This document shows positions 25,607 to 35,578 of a DNA stretch of 64,000 nucleotides, in pieces. The DNA is from Roseburia sp. (GTDB lineage: Bacteria; Bacillota; Clostridia; Lachnospirales; Lachnospiraceae), in the NCBI GenBank assembly GCA_026168605.1, contig JAPFDX010000001.1, positions 300,859-364,858 of the forward strand, read 5' to 3'. The notes under the pieces were generated by a model. The model was given only the letters and a program-made list of their open reading frames with translations, did no database searches and was not told where the DNA came from. The stretch's first letter is position 1, and each line of letters starts with the position of its first letter. Both the position numbers and the translations under genes were made by a program.

Positions 25607-27277
25607 TTAGAATAATCCGGTGATCACACCCTCATCGTTTACATCGATACCGTAAGCAGCCGGCTGTCTGGAGAGACCCGGCATCGTCATGATCGCGCCT
25701 GTCACGGCAACCACAAAGCCCGCGCCCGCGGACACGTAAACCTCGCGCACATTGACCGTAAATCCACTTGGACGCCCGAGCTTTGACGCGTCGTCCGAAA
25801 GCGAATACTGCGTTTTCGCCATACACACCGGAAAATGGGACATTCCCAGATCCGCAATGCGCTTCAATTCCTTTTTCGCCGCCGCAGAATAGGTCACGCC
25901 GTCCGCGCCGTAAATCTCTTTCGCGACGGTTTCGATCTTCTCCTCCAGCGAAAGCTCATCCGCATACAGCGGCGCAAAATGGCTCTCCTTTTGTTCCAGA
26001 GTCGCAAGAACCTTGTCCGCAAGCGCGATGCCGCCCTCGCCGCCCTTTTCCCAGACCTCGGAAAGTGCAAATTCACAGCCTCTCTCCTCGCAGAATCTCT
26101 CCACAAAATCTGTCTCTGCCCCGGTGTCCGTGACAAAGGAATTTAAGGTAACCACAACCGGAACACCGTATTTGTGGAGATTTTCAATGTGTTTTTCCAG
26201 ATTGACGATCCCCTTCTTTAACGCGTCCAGATTTTCGGTACCAAGATCTGCCTTTGCCACGCCGCCGTTATATTTGAGCGCACGGATAGTCGCCACCAGC
26301 ACAACCGCATCCGGGCAAATCCCTGCCATGCGGCACTTGATGTCAAAAAATTTCTCTGCGCCTAGATCCGCTCCAAAACCCGCCTCCGTGATCACATAGT
26401 CAGCAAGCTTTAATGCCGTCTTGGTCGCTCTGACGCTGTTGCAGCCATGTGCGATATTGGCAAACGGACCGCCGTGCACGATCGCCGGCGTGTGCTCTAA
26501 GGTCTGGATCAGATTTGGCTTTAACGCATCCTTAAGCAGCGCAGCCATCGCCCCGGTCGCCTGAAGATCATCCGCGGTCACCGGCTGACCCTCAAAATTA
26601 TATGCGACAATGATACGTCCGAGACGCTTTTTCAGATCATGCATATCGTCCGCCAGACAGAGGATTGCCATGATCTCGGAGGCAACGGTGATCACGAAAT
26701 GATCCTCCCGAACCATGCCGTCCATTTTATTTCCAAGACCAACCACGATATTGCGCAGCACACGGTCATTCATATCCATACAGCGTTTCCAGACGATCTG
26801 TCTCGGGTCGATGCCAAGCTCGTTTCCCTGCTGGATATGGTTGTCGAGTAAGGCAGCCAGAAGATTGTTAGCGGAGGTGATCGCATGGAAATCGCCGGTG
26901 AAGTGAAGGTTTAAGTCCTCCATCGGCACGACCTGTGCATAGCCGCCGCCAGCCGCTCCGCCCTTGATGCCAAAGCATGGTCCAAGAGACGGCTCGCGCA
27001 GTGCGATGACCGCCTTTTTGCCCAGCTTTCCAAACGCCTGACCCAGACCGACGCTCGTTGTCGTCTTTCCCTCTCCGGCAGGCGTCGGATTGATCGCGGT
27101 GACGAGAATCAGCTTTCCGTCGGGATTGTCCTTGACACGGTTCATCAGCTCATCCGTAAGCTTCGCCTTGTACCTGCCGTAAAGCTCTAAATCATCCTCA
27201 CTGATATCGAGCTTCTCTGCAATTTCTCTGATATGTAACATCTTCGCTTCCTGTGCAATTTCAATATCGCTCTTCAT
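25607..27277 (-). CDS. fhs: Formate-tetrahydrofolate ligase
   Basis: 556 residues, full length. It makes 10-formyl-THF from formate, THF and ATP. Motifs: the P-loop region [21 protein letters not shown] near residue 65, [31 protein letters not shown] [17 protein letters not shown], and the C-terminal [15 protein letters not shown]. The enzyme serves purine synthesis and, in acetogens, the Wood-Ljungdahl methyl branch; the window contains no acetyl-CoA synthase genes, so acetogenesis is not claimed. Confidence 0.98.
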   Translation of the reverse strand: MKSDIEIAQEAKMLHIREIAEKLDISEDDLELYGRYKAKLTDELMNRVKDNPDGKLILVTAINPTPAGEGKTTTSVGLGQAFGKLGKKAVIALREPSLGPCFGIKGGAAGGGYAQVVPMEDLNLHFTGDFHAITSANNLLAALLDNHIQQGNELGIDPRQIVWKRCMDMNDRVLRNIVVGLGNKMDGMVREDHFVITVASEIMAILCLADDMHDLKKRLGRIIVAYNFEGQPVTADDLQATGAMAALLKDALKPNLIQTLEHTPAIVHGGPFANIAHGCNSVRATKTALKLADYVITEAGFGADLGAEKFFDIKCRMAGICPDAVVLVATIRALKYNGGVAKADLGTENLDALKKGIVNLEKHIENLHKYGVPVVVTLNSFVTDTGAETDFVERFCEERGCEFALSEVWEKGGEGGIALADKVLATLEQKESHFAPLYADELSLEEKIETVAKEIYGADGVTYSAAAKKELKRIADLGMSHFPVCMAKTQYSLSDDASKLGRPSGFTVNVREVYVSAGAGFVVAVTGAIMTMPGLSRQPAAYGIDVNDEGVITGLF

Positions 27278-27292
27278 CTTTCCCCTCCATGA

Positions 27293-29860
27293 TTACAAGT
27301 ATTCTTCTTCGTACTGCTCAAACTGTTCCGGAGACATCAGCACGCGCCGTGGTTTGGTTCCCTCCTCCGGTCCTACGATGCCCGCCTCCTCAAGCTGGTC
27401 CATAATGCGCGCCGCGCGGTTAAAGCCAACCTTAAAATAGCGCTGGAGCATACCGATCGAGCCCTTTTCCTTGTCGATCAGCAGTCTCGCCGCATCCGCA
27501 AAATACGGATCCCTGCCGTCCCCCATACCGGAGCCGGAATCGATGCTCACTGTCGTATTGCCGGATTCGAGACTGTTCATTTTCTCCTCCACCTCTGCGT
27601 TGTAGCTTCCCGGACCGTTCTGTTCCTTTAAGAAGGAGACCACATCGGAAACCTCTCTGTCGGAGACAAAAGCGCCCTGCACGCGGATGGGCTTTGGCAC
27701 GCCCTGCGGGTGGAACAGCATATCTCCTTTTCCAAGCAACTTCTCCGCACCGTTCATATCGAGGATCGTCCGCGAATCGACGCCCGACGTCACCGCAAAA
27801 GCGATACGGCTCGGCATATTCGCCTTGATCAGTCCGGTGATGACATTGACGGACGGACGCTGTGTCGCAATGATCAGATGGATGCCGCAGGCACGCGCCA
27901 ACTGCGCCAGACGGCAGATCGCCTCCTCGACGTCTCCCGGCGCGACCATCATCAGGTCGGCAAGCTCGTCCACAATGATCACGATCTGTGGCAGCTTCTC
28001 TGGCTTTGGATCTCCGTCGATCGTCGGCAGCGCGTCAAGCTTGGCATTGTAACCTTTCAGATCACGCACTCCTGCCTCCGCGAACTTCTGGTAGCGGTCA
28101 GTCATCTCGGACACCGCCCAGTGCAGCGCCCCCGCCGCCTTCTTCGGATCTGTCACAACCGGGATCATCAGATGCGGGATCCCGTTGTAAACGCTGAGCT
28201 CCACGACTTTCGGGTCGACCATGATCAGCTTGACCTCCCTCGGATCTGCCTTGTAGAGAATACTCATAATGATCGTGTTGATACACACGGACTTACCGGA
28301 GCCCGTCGCTCCCGCGATCAGAAGATGCGGCATCCGCGCAATATCTGCAACCGTGACCTTGCCCGCAATATCCCTGCCGACGCAGAAGGAAATTTTCGAC
28401 TCGTGCTTCTGAAACTCCCCGGACTCCACCAGCTCGCGGAACGATACCATAACGTTTTCCTTGTTCGGCACCTCGATGCCGATCGCCGCCTTCCCCGGAA
28501 TCGGGGCTTCAATACGGATATCCGCAGCGGCGAGATTCAGTTTGATGTCATCCGCAAGGTTCACGATCTTGCTGACCTTCACGCCCATCTCCGGCTGTAA
28601 TTCATAGCGCGTCACCGCCGGACCACAACTAATGTTCGTGATCGTGACATTCACGCCGAAATTCTTTAGCGTCTGCTGTAATTTCAGAGCCGTCTCCTGC
28701 AGATGCGCCCGCGAATCGCCTGCCTTCTTCGGCGGCTGCGCGAGCAGGTTCAGCGGAGGAAATACATATGCTCGCTCGTTGTCTGTATATATCTGGATCT
28801 CATGCTCGATATCGGAAACATCCTCCGCCCGCTCTGCCTCAGGCGTCTTTCCCCTGCGCGCCGCCTGTGCCCCCGGTTCCTCCGTCTGCCGCTGCTCTTG
28901 TGAAAAACTCTGTCCTTTCACAGTTGTTTGCGCAAAGTCTCCGGTTTCGGCATAAGGCTGCACTGCCTTCTCCTGCGGAATGGCGGAGAGCGCCTCAAGT
29001 GCTTCATCCGAAAATGCCGATGGCGGCATACCTGCCGGTTCTTCCTCATAGACTGTGCCGGAGGTCAGGGTGACGTGTTTTTCCTCCCGGATCTCGGGCA
29101 GCTCTGTCTGCGGCTCCTCTGCCGTCAGTTCGCTCATCTCATCCGATGGCTCTTCCGCCGTACGCGGGAGTACACGCGTATCGATGGCAACCCCCTCCAC
29201 CTTGCGGTCCATGCGCCGAAGTTCACGCTCCTCCCGCCGCTGCTTTTCGCGCTCCTTGTGGCGCTCATTGCTGATCTTTGCGGATTCATAAACCTTTTTG
29301 CTCCCCTTCTGCACACCGCGCAGCGCAGAGCGCTCCGTGATGAGCACAAGCGAGATGATCAGCACAATGGCGTCGATCACATAGGAGCCGATCAGACCGA
29401 AATTCGGACAGATCAGCCAGGTGAGCAGACCGCCGATAAACCCGCCGCCAAAGCGGTTCTCATAGCTGTAACGGTAAGCCTCCGGCGCTGTCTGCACCTC
29501 GTTCCCGTGAACGATCAGCTCCATGAACATACACAGAAACATGACAAACAATACGACCGCCACCATCTTGACGGCGGCGATACGGTTTCCCTTGTTGGAG
29601 ACGGCAAAAAATGTTCCCACCAGAAGGATCACCGGAAATATGTACGCGATCAGTCCAAAGATCCCAAAGAAGAACCGGCTCACCGCATTTCCGATCGTCC
29701 CCCCGATGCCAAAATTGCTGATAAACAATAAAATAGATACGGCAACCACGATCCAGAGGACCACTTCGCTTGTGAAATTTTCCTGCTGTTTTGCTCCCTG
29801 CGCCTTCCGCCCGGTCTGTGCCTTCCTGCCGGAAGCGCGCTTTTTATTCCCTGCTGTCAA
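27293..29860 (-). CDS. ftsK: DNA translocase FtsK/SpoIIIE
   Basis: 855 residues. Four hydrophobic segments lie in the first ~175 residues, then an acidic/Gln-rich linker (about 185-350), the motor (Walker [14 protein letters not shown] near residue 520; Walker [13 protein letters not shown]), [21 protein letters not shown], and a C-terminal winged-helix gamma domain ([27 protein letters not shown]) that reads chromosome-polarity sites. The start is a TTG at 29858-29860: GGAGG lies 7 bases upstream, and no ATG fits. It pumps chromosomes during division and, if SpoIIIE, into the forespore. It is 17 bases after uppP. Confidence 0.95.
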   Translation of the reverse strand: MTAGNKKRASGRKAQTGRKAQGAKQQENFTSEVVLWIVVAVSILLFISNFGIGGTIGNAVSRFFFGIFGLIAYIFPVILLVGTFFAVSNKGNRIAAVKMVAVVLFVMFLCMFMELIVHGNEVQTAPEAYRYSYENRFGGGFIGGLLTWLICPNFGLIGSYVIDAIVLIISLVLITERSALRGVQKGSKKVYESAKISNERHKEREKQRREERELRRMDRKVEGVAIDTRVLPRTAEEPSDEMSELTAEEPQTELPEIREEKHVTLTSGTVYEEEPAGMPPSAFSDEALEALSAIPQEKAVQPYAETGDFAQTTVKGQSFSQEQRQTEEPGAQAARRGKTPEAERAEDVSDIEHEIQIYTDNERAYVFPPLNLLAQPPKKAGDSRAHLQETALKLQQTLKNFGVNVTITNISCGPAVTRYELQPEMGVKVSKIVNLADDIKLNLAAADIRIEAPIPGKAAIGIEVPNKENVMVSFRELVESGEFQKHESKISFCVGRDIAGKVTVADIARMPHLLIAGATGSGKSVCINTIIMSILYKADPREVKLIMVDPKVVELSVYNGIPHLMIPVVTDPKKAAGALHWAVSEMTDRYQKFAEAGVRDLKGYNAKLDALPTIDGDPKPEKLPQIVIIVDELADLMMVAPGDVEEAICRLAQLARACGIHLIIATQRPSVNVITGLIKANMPSRIAFAVTSGVDSRTILDMNGAEKLLGKGDMLFHPQGVPKPIRVQGAFVSDREVSDVVSFLKEQNGPGSYNAEVEEKMNSLESGNTTVSIDSGSGMGDGRDPYFADAARLLIDKEKGSIGMLQRYFKVGFNRAARIMDQLEEAGIVGPEEGTKPRRVLMSPEQFEQYEEEYL

Positions 29861-29877
29861 AAAAATTACCTCCAAAA

Positions 29878-30756
29878 TTATGCCATATAAAAATACCCGC
29901 CAACGGACAATGCCCCGACGATCAGGCAGTAGATGGCAAAAATTGTAAACTTCTTTTTGCGGACGATGACTAACATCGTCTTAATGCAGATATATCCGAT
30001 GACTGCAGCCACCAGCATACCTGCGACATAATATGCGATCTCCGCGGGAGTCACCTGCACCTCTCCCAGCTCCGTGAGTTCTAACACGAGCGCGCCAAGA
30101 ATTGCCGGGATCGACATGATAAACGAATATTTCACCGCGAAATTGCGCTGGTATCCACACAGAAGGCACGCGGTGATCGTCGTGCCGGAGCGCGACAGCC
30201 CGGGCAGTGTGGCGATCCCCTGCGCAATGCCGACGCCGAATGCATTTGTATATGTAACGCTCTTTGGCAGCTTATTGCCATCCCTGACATGATCTGCCAC
30301 AAATAAAAGAATTGCTGTTATGATCAGACAGATGCCTGGCACGATCAGTATCTCCGACGCCAGCGCCACCGCATTTCTCCCGAAAAATCCGATCACTCCG
30401 GTCGGGATCGTGGACACGATGATGAGCATCACAAACTTGCGGTAACCGTTGCAGATCACCCGTCGGTAGCTTTCTGTCTCCCTTTTGATCCTATTCCGGA
30501 AAAAAATAACGACATTGGCGACAGCGTCGCCCACGATCCGGCAGCCCTCGGCAAGCAGCCTCCAGATATCCTTATAGTAGACAAGACAGATCGCCGCCAG
30601 CGTACCCACGTGCAAAAGCACGTCATACAATATGCCGGTGTCCGTCTCTATATCAAACAGTATTTTAAAAAGCGTAAGATGTCCGGAACTGCTGACAGGC
30701 AAAAACTCCGTCAGTCCCTGAATGATCCCCATGATGATCGCCTGCAATAATGACAT
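29878..30756 (-). CDS. uppP: Undecaprenyl-diphosphatase UppP (BacA)
   Basis: 292 residues, polytopic. The two catalytic patches are present: [13 protein letters not shown] (residues 14-26) and [15 protein letters not shown] (about 186-200). It dephosphorylates undecaprenyl pyrophosphate to recycle the wall-precursor carrier and confers some bacitracin tolerance. GGAGGCAGAT precedes the ATG. It heads an operon with ftsK, fhs, folD and a TPR protein. Between residues 80 and 105 it has a longer basic loop ([17 protein letters not shown]) than the E. coli protein, as in other Clostridia. Confidence 0.96.
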   Translation of the reverse strand: MSLLQAIIMGIIQGLTEFLPVSSSGHLTLFKILFDIETDTGILYDVLLHVGTLAAICLVYYKDIWRLLAEGCRIVGDAVANVVIFFRNRIKRETESYRRVICNGYRKFVMLIIVSTIPTGVIGFFGRNAVALASEILIVPGICLIITAILLFVADHVRDGNKLPKSVTYTNAFGVGIAQGIATLPGLSRSGTTITACLLCGYQRNFAVKYSFIMSIPAILGALVLELTELGEVQVTPAEIAYYVAGMLVAAVIGYICIKTMLVIVRKKKFTIFAIYCLIVGALSVGGYFYMA

Positions 30757-30783
30757 ATCTGCCTCCTTATCCTGTGTACTTTT

Positions 30784-30841
30784 CCATATTCAGATTGTCA
30801 CATACATTTTTTATCTTACCATATTTCAGGCAGATTGTCAT
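30784..30841 (-). promoter_or_regulatory. uppP promoter with a direct repeat
   Basis: Minus-strand ATGACA (30836-30841), 17 bases, TAAGAT (30813-30818). TGACAATCTG followed by AATATGG occurs twice (30819-30840 with a 5-base insertion, and 30784-30800), once over the -35/spacer and once just after the transcript start. Promoter call moderate; operator role unproven. Confidence 0.45.
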
Positions 30842-30853
30842 TAAAAGGTTTTT

Positions 30854-31537
30854 TTAATTCTTTTTGCTTTTTCTGGCGTCGATCATGCTGTGCAGCTTTA
30901 AAAAGGCCTGGTTGATGCCACCGACCTCGTCGATCAGTCCCTCCTTCACCGCCTGCTCTCCCACAAGGATCGTCCCCAGATCTTTGGTCAGCATCCCCGT
31001 GTTCATCATCAGCTTCTCCAGACGCTTCTCCTGCGCCGCCGAGTGCATCGCAATGAAGCGGAGGATGCGATCCTGCATCTGCTTGAAATAGTCATAGGTC
31101 TGCTGTGCGCCGATCACCATCCCGTTCATGCGCACCGGATGGATCACCATCGTCCCCGATGGCACGATAAAAGAGTAATCGGTCGATACCGCGAGCGGCA
31201 CGCCGATGGAGTGGCTTCCGCCGAGCACCAGAGACACCGTCGGCTTACTGATGGACGCGACCATCTCCGCGATCGCAAGTCCGCTCTCAACGTCCCCGCC
31301 CACGGTATTTAACAGAAGGAGCACGCCCTCGGAATCCCGGTTGTCCTCAATCTCGGCAAGTCTCGGCAGTACGTGCTCGTATTTCGTCGTCTTGGTCGTC
31401 GCCGGGAGACAGTCATGCCCTTCGATCTCCCCGATGATCGAGAGCAGCGAAATCTTATTGTTCTCCCGGTTGTTTTTTAACTCGATCTGTCCAAATTCCC
31501 GGATGGTTTCGTTTTTCTTTTCCTGATTTTCTGGCAT
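30854..31537 (-). CDS. ClpP-like serine protease, TepA family
   Basis: 227 residues. The ClpP fold is clear: LLLLNTVGGDVESGLAIAEMVASI, the catalytic Ser in LVLGGSHSIGVPLAV, catalytic His in MVIHPVR, and a C-terminal LVGEQAVKEGLIDEVGG. It differs from true ClpP by its N-terminus and the VGGD loop, and fits the clostridial/Bacillus TepA (translocation-enhancing protein) group. The ATG at 31535-31537 is chosen for its AGGAGGAGAT site. No promoter is visible between it and the upstream glgA terminator, so it may depend on read-through. Confidence 0.8.
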   Translation of the reverse strand: MPENQEKKNETIREFGQIELKNNRENNKISLLSIIGEIEGHDCLPATTKTTKYEHVLPRLAEIEDNRDSEGVLLLLNTVGGDVESGLAIAEMVASISKPTVSLVLGGSHSIGVPLAVSTDYSFIVPSGTMVIHPVRMNGMVIGAQQTYDYFKQMQDRILRFIAMHSAAQEKRLEKLMMNTGMLTKDLGTILVGEQAVKEGLIDEVGGINQAFLKLHSMIDARKSKKN

Positions 31538-31562
31538 ATACTGATCTCCTCCTAATGTCAAC

Positions 31563-31593
31563 TAAAAGAAGGTGCGTATTGCACCTTCTTTTA
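31563..31593. terminator. Intrinsic terminator downstream of glgA
   Basis: A perfect 13-base stem, TAAAAGAAGGTGC (31563-31575) with GCACCTTCTTTTA (31581-31593), around a 5-base loop. Stem arms start or end in A/T runs, so it can act in both directions; on the minus strand it follows glgA. Confidence 0.8.
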
Positions 31594-31632
31594 GTATCAG
31601 CATATTTTTTTGTTTTATGCAGAAAAAGAAAA

Positions 31633-33087
31633 TTAACACTCTCCGAGCAGATAGCGGTACAGTCCTTCGTAGCGTCCCCTGGAACTTTTCCACGAATAAT
31701 CGTTTGCCATGCCGCGATCCACCATCTGGTTCCACTGCTTTTTGCGGTCGAAGAAAATGTGCTTGGAATAATTGATCACGCCGAGCATTTCCTCCCCGTT
31801 GTAGTTGGTGAAGGAGAAGCCGTCTCCCGTGTTCTCATATTCATTGAACGGGTGTACGGTGTCCTTTAATCCGCCCGTCTCACGCACGATCGGCACAGTG
31901 CCGTAGCGGAATGAGATCAACTGCGTCAGCCCGCACGGCTCAAAGCGTGACGGCATTAAAAATGCGTCCGCCGCCGCATAGAGCTTGTGCGCCAGATCGT
32001 CAGAATAGCAGATGTTCGCCGAAACGCGGTCGCCGTACTTCCACGCGTAGTGGCGGAACATATTTTCATACTGCGGGTCGCCCGTACCGATCACGACAAG
32101 CTGCGTGTAATCGTCCACGATGCGGTCGATCACATAGTTGATCAGATCCAGCCCCTTCTGGTCGGTCAGGCGGGAAATCAGTCCGATTATGTATTTCTTT
32201 TTGTCTACCGTAAGACCGAGCTCCTCCTGAAGCTTCGTCTTGTTGAGATATTTCTTCTTGCGGAAGTTCTCCGCGTTGTAATTCGTGTATATTTTCCCGT
32301 CTGTCTCCGGGTTGTAAACCTCGTAATCAATTCCGTTTACAATTCCCTGCATATCCATATGACGCGCCGAAAGCAGACCGTTTAACCCCTCTCCATAATA
32401 TTCCGTCTGGATCTCCGCTGCATAGGAATCACTCACGGTCGTGATGTAATCGGCATAGACGAGACCGCCCTTTAGCATATTCGCATCCTTGCGGAACTCC
32501 AGCTTATCCGGTGTGAACAGATCCGCAGAAAATCCGGTCAGCCCGCGCATCGTCTTTACATCCCAGATCCCCTGAAATTTCAGGTTGTGGATCGTCATCA
32601 CCGACTTGATCCCCCAGTAAAAGGAATCCGCCTGAAATTCATTTTTCAGATAAACGGGGATCAGTCCCGTCTCCCAGTCGTGACAGTGGATCAGATCCGG
32701 ACGGAAGCCGATCTGCTTTAAGATGGACAACACCGCCTTGTCAAAAAAGCAGAATTTCTCAATGTCATAGCGGATATCGCCGTATGGAACGATGCAGTCA
32801 AAATACTCTCTGTTGTCGATAAAATAGTAGGTGATCCCATCCAGTACGTACTTTAGCACACCCACATATTTGTTCGTGATATAGCTTCCCACACTCATGT
32901 AAAAGTGCGTCACATATTCAAACTGATTCCGGTATTTCTCCGGTATACAGGAATAATTCGGAATCACCACACGCACGTCCCACTCATTTTTGTCAAATTC
33001 CTTCGGGAGTGCCCCGCACACGTCCGCAAGTCCCCCGGTCTTGATAAACGGCACGCACTCTGATGCAGCAAAAAGTATTTTTTTCAT
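31633..33087 (-). CDS. glgA: Glycogen synthase (ADP-glucose)
   Basis: 484 residues, full length for a GT5 glycogen synthase. The ADP-glucose site KTGGLADVCGALPKEF is at the N-terminus; IHCHDWETGLIPVYLK, the LISRLTDQKGLDL motif near residue 300 and MPSRFEPCGLTQLISFRYGTVPIVRETGGL near 385 are all present. It elongates alpha-1,4-glucan from ADP-glucose. No glgC, glgB or glgP is near; instead it lies 27 bases after metY, an unusual pairing. A terminator follows. Confidence 0.97.
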   Translation of the reverse strand: MKKILFAASECVPFIKTGGLADVCGALPKEFDKNEWDVRVVIPNYSCIPEKYRNQFEYVTHFYMSVGSYITNKYVGVLKYVLDGITYYFIDNREYFDCIVPYGDIRYDIEKFCFFDKAVLSILKQIGFRPDLIHCHDWETGLIPVYLKNEFQADSFYWGIKSVMTIHNLKFQGIWDVKTMRGLTGFSADLFTPDKLEFRKDANMLKGGLVYADYITTVSDSYAAEIQTEYYGEGLNGLLSARHMDMQGIVNGIDYEVYNPETDGKIYTNYNAENFRKKKYLNKTKLQEELGLTVDKKKYIIGLISRLTDQKGLDLINYVIDRIVDDYTQLVVIGTGDPQYENMFRHYAWKYGDRVSANICYSDDLAHKLYAAADAFLMPSRFEPCGLTQLISFRYGTVPIVRETGGLKDTVHPFNEYENTGDGFSFTNYNGEEMLGVINYSKHIFFDRKKQWNQMVDRGMANDYSWKSSRGRYEGLYRYLLGEC

Positions 33088-33114
33088 AAAAATCCTCCAA
33101 TCTTCTCAATCACA

Positions 33115-34398
33115 TTATATGACAGACAGCGCCTGATCCAGATCCCCAATGATGTCCTCCACATTCTCGATCCCGACAGACAGACGCATCAGATCCGGTG
33201 AAATCCCCGCCGCGTGTAACTGCTCCTCCGTCATCTGCCGGTGTGTATGGCTCGCCGGATGTAAAATGCAGGTTCTTGCATCCGCCACATGGGTGACGAT
33301 CGCCGCCAGTTTCAGCGCATCCATAAAACGGATCGCCTGCGCTCTGTCCCCGCGGATGCCAAATGCCATCACCCCGCAGGTGCCGTTTGGCATATATTTC
33401 TCTGCCAGCGCATGATAGCGGTTGTCCGGCAGCCCCGCATAGTTCACCCATGCAACTTTCTCGTGCCCCGTAAGGAACTCGGCAACCTTCTGTGCATTCT
33501 CACAGTGGCGCGCCACGCGCAGATGCAGCGTCTCCAGACCGACATTTAACAGAAACGCGTTCATCGGCGACGGGATCGACCCCAGATCCCGCATAAGCTG
33601 CGCCGTCGCCTTCGTGATGTAAGCCGCTTTGCCAAACTTCTTCGCATATGTGATCCCGTGATAGGATTCATCCGGCGTCGTCAACCCCGGAAACTTGTCC
33701 GCGTGTGCCAGCCAGTCAAAATTGCCGGAATCGATGATCGCCCCGCCGACCGCCATCGCGTGTCCGTCCATATATTTCGTCGTGGAATGTGTCACAATGT
33801 CTGCGCCCCACTCAAACGGACGGCAGTTGATCGGCGTCGCGAACGTGTTGTCCACGATCAGCGGCACGCCGTGCTCGTGCGCCAGCCGTGCGAATTTCTC
33901 AATGTCTAACACCACGATCGACGGATTCGCGATCGTCTCCGCAAAAACTGCTTTGGTGTTCGGGCGTATCGCCTGACAGAGCTCCTCATAGGGTGCGTCC
34001 GGGTCTACAAAGGTACACTCCACGCCCTGCTTCTTCATCGTCGTGCCAAACAGATTGTAGGTACCTCCGTATACAGAATTGGAGCAAACGATGTGGTCGC
34101 CTGCCTCGCAGATATTAAACAGTGCATAATAATTCGCCGCCTGCCCGGAGGAGGTCAGCATTCCGGCAACGCCGCCCTCGAGCGCGGTGATCTTCGCCGC
34201 GACAGCATCATTTGTCGGGTTTTGCAGTCTCGTGTAAAAGTACCCTTCTGCCTCCAGGTCAAACAGCTTTCCCATCTGGTCGCTGTCGTCATACTTAAAT
34301 GTCGTACTCTGGTAAATCGGGAGTACCCGTGACTCGCCGCACTTCGGCTGCCACCCTGCCTGGATGCATTTTGTCTCAATCTTGTAGTCGTTTTCCAT
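33115..34398 (-). CDS. metY: O-acetylhomoserine sulfhydrylase (Cys/Met-metabolism PLP enzyme)
   Basis: 427 residues. It joins O-acetylhomoserine and sulfide to homocysteine, bypassing cystathionine. Visible: LPIYQSTTFKYD, YTRLQNPTNDAVAAKITALEGG, the SSGQAANYYA cofactor region, LIVDNTFATPINCRPFEWGADIVTHSTTKYMDGHA (PLP Lys in STTKYMDGH near residue 206) and HPASHTHRQM at the C-terminus. The length and AGISPDLMRLSVGIE end fit MetY rather than the shorter cystathionine synthases or lyases. CGGAGAAA precedes the ATG. No SAM riboswitch or T-box is seen upstream. Confidence 0.9.
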   Translation of the reverse strand: MENDYKIETKCIQAGWQPKCGESRVLPIYQSTTFKYDDSDQMGKLFDLEAEGYFYTRLQNPTNDAVAAKITALEGGVAGMLTSSGQAANYYALFNICEAGDHIVCSNSVYGGTYNLFGTTMKKQGVECTFVDPDAPYEELCQAIRPNTKAVFAETIANPSIVVLDIEKFARLAHEHGVPLIVDNTFATPINCRPFEWGADIVTHSTTKYMDGHAMAVGGAIIDSGNFDWLAHADKFPGLTTPDESYHGITYAKKFGKAAYITKATAQLMRDLGSIPSPMNAFLLNVGLETLHLRVARHCENAQKVAEFLTGHEKVAWVNYAGLPDNRYHALAEKYMPNGTCGVMAFGIRGDRAQAIRFMDALKLAAIVTHVADARTCILHPASHTHRQMTEEQLHAAGISPDLMRLSVGIENVEDIIGDLDQALSVI

Positions 34399-34506
34399 TT
34401 TCTCCGTTGCTCCTTCTCTCAGTCTCTCCTATCATCATATAACATTTTTTTCCGTATTGCCATATCTTTTTATAATGAAATATAGGGGAATGAAAACAAA
34501 ACCATC

Positions 34507-34534
34507 TTGCATCTTTTTGCCCGAATAGTATAAT
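34507..34534 (+). promoter_or_regulatory. Sigma-A-type promoter for the ROK kinase
   Basis: TTGCAT (34507-34512), 16 bases, TATAAT (34529-34534), 25 bases before the ATG. It points away from metY in the divergent intergenic space. Confidence 0.6.
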
Positions 34535-34559
34535 AAAAAGAAAAAGGTGAGGTGCAGCT

Positions 34560-35459
34560 ATGCAAAAATTTATTGGCGTTGATCTCGGAGGAACAAATAT
34601 CCGGGCAGCAATCGTCCGGGAGGACGGCACGATCGAATGTATGAAAAAATCAGAAAGCCATCCGGAGCGCGGCGCGGAGGCTGTGATGGAAACCATGATC
34701 TCTCTGATCGAGAGTCTGGACGGCTACGAAGCGTGCGAGGGGATCGGAATGGGCATCCCCGGTCCGATCGACACCAAAAACGGAAAGATCATCGTCTCCA
34801 CCAATCTTCCGAAGCTGATCGGCTTCCCGATCGCAGAGTACATCGGAAAGCATTTTGGCAAGCCTACATTTATGGATAACGACGTGAAAGTCGCTGCCCT
34901 GGGCGAGGCGGTGCTCGGCGGAGGAAAAGACTACCCGATTGTGTACTATGTCACGATCTCCACCGGAATCGGCGGCGCGCTTGTGATCGACCAGAAGGTC
35001 ATCAGCGGACAGAATGGCCACGCCGGAGAGATCGGAAATATCTGTATTGACCGCAACAGGGAAAAATACAATATTTTAAATGTCGGAGCAGTCGAAAACG
35101 AAGCGAGCGGGACGGCGATCACCCGCAAGGGACGCGAGGTGTTCGGAGATCAGATCGCCCATGCCGGAGACGTCTTTGACCTTGCCCGCTCGGGCGATGA
35201 AAAGGCATTAAAAATCGTGGACGACATGGCGTACGACCTCGCAATGATGTTCTCGGCGATCGGACACATCATTGACCCGCACGTCTTTGTCATCGGCGGA
35301 GGCGTTATGAAGGGCGAAGACGTCTTTTTTGAAAAAATGGAGACCTATTACCGCTCCATGATCCATGCCGGAATGCAGCCTGTCATATTTAAGAAAGCGG
35401 TTCTGGAAGAGCCGGGCATCCTCGGCGCAGCAATGCTCCCGATGACACAGCTCCGCTAG
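34560..35459 (+). CDS. ROK family sugar kinase
   Basis: 299 residues. The N-terminal phosphate loop IGVDLGGTNIRAAIV, FMDNDVKVAALGEAVLGGGKD with the catalytic Asp near residue 104, STGIGGALVIDQKV and the C-terminal FVIGGGVMKGEDVF mark a ROK kinase. The usual zinc loop (CxCGxxGCxE) is missing: after GHAGEIGNICIDRN the protein runs straight to GAVENEASGTAI, with no clustered cysteines. Glucose, fructose or an aminosugar could be the substrate; the sequence does not decide. It stands alone, divergent from metY, and is closed by a terminator. Confidence 0.88.
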   Translation: MQKFIGVDLGGTNIRAAIVREDGTIECMKKSESHPERGAEAVMETMISLIESLDGYEACEGIGMGIPGPIDTKNGKIIVSTNLPKLIGFPIAEYIGKHFGKPTFMDNDVKVAALGEAVLGGGKDYPIVYYVTISTGIGGALVIDQKVISGQNGHAGEIGNICIDRNREKYNILNVGAVENEASGTAITRKGREVFGDQIAHAGDVFDLARSGDEKALKIVDDMAYDLAMMFSAIGHIIDPHVFVIGGGVMKGEDVFFEKMETYYRSMIHAGMQPVIFKKAVLEEPGILGAAMLPMTQLR

Positions 35460-35523
35460 TCCGCCGCAGTGCGATCCCCCGGACGGGTGTTGCTTTATAG
35501 GGAACAAAGTTTCTTATATAGCC

Positions 35524-35559
35524 AAAATGAGCCGCAGGAATATTCCCCCGGCTCATTTT
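35524..35559. terminator. Bidirectional intrinsic terminator
   Basis: AAAATGAGCCG (35524-35534) pairs perfectly with CGGCTCATTTT (35549-35559), followed by another T. It sits between the convergent ROK kinase and PepSY genes. Confidence 0.85.
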
Positions 35560-35578
35560 TCGTGTTCTCAGGATCCAT

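Noticed and set aside
27710..28600. Long plus-strand frame opposite ftsK
   Set aside because: No ribosome site; the translation is His/Arg-rich and matches no family, while ftsK covers it with clear motifs.
31554..31559. TTGACA as a promoter for the TepA-like gene
   Set aside because: The matching -10 would fall on the start codon.
34399..34559. SAM riboswitch before metY
   Set aside because: No conserved SAM-I core or downstream terminator hairpin seen on the minus strand.
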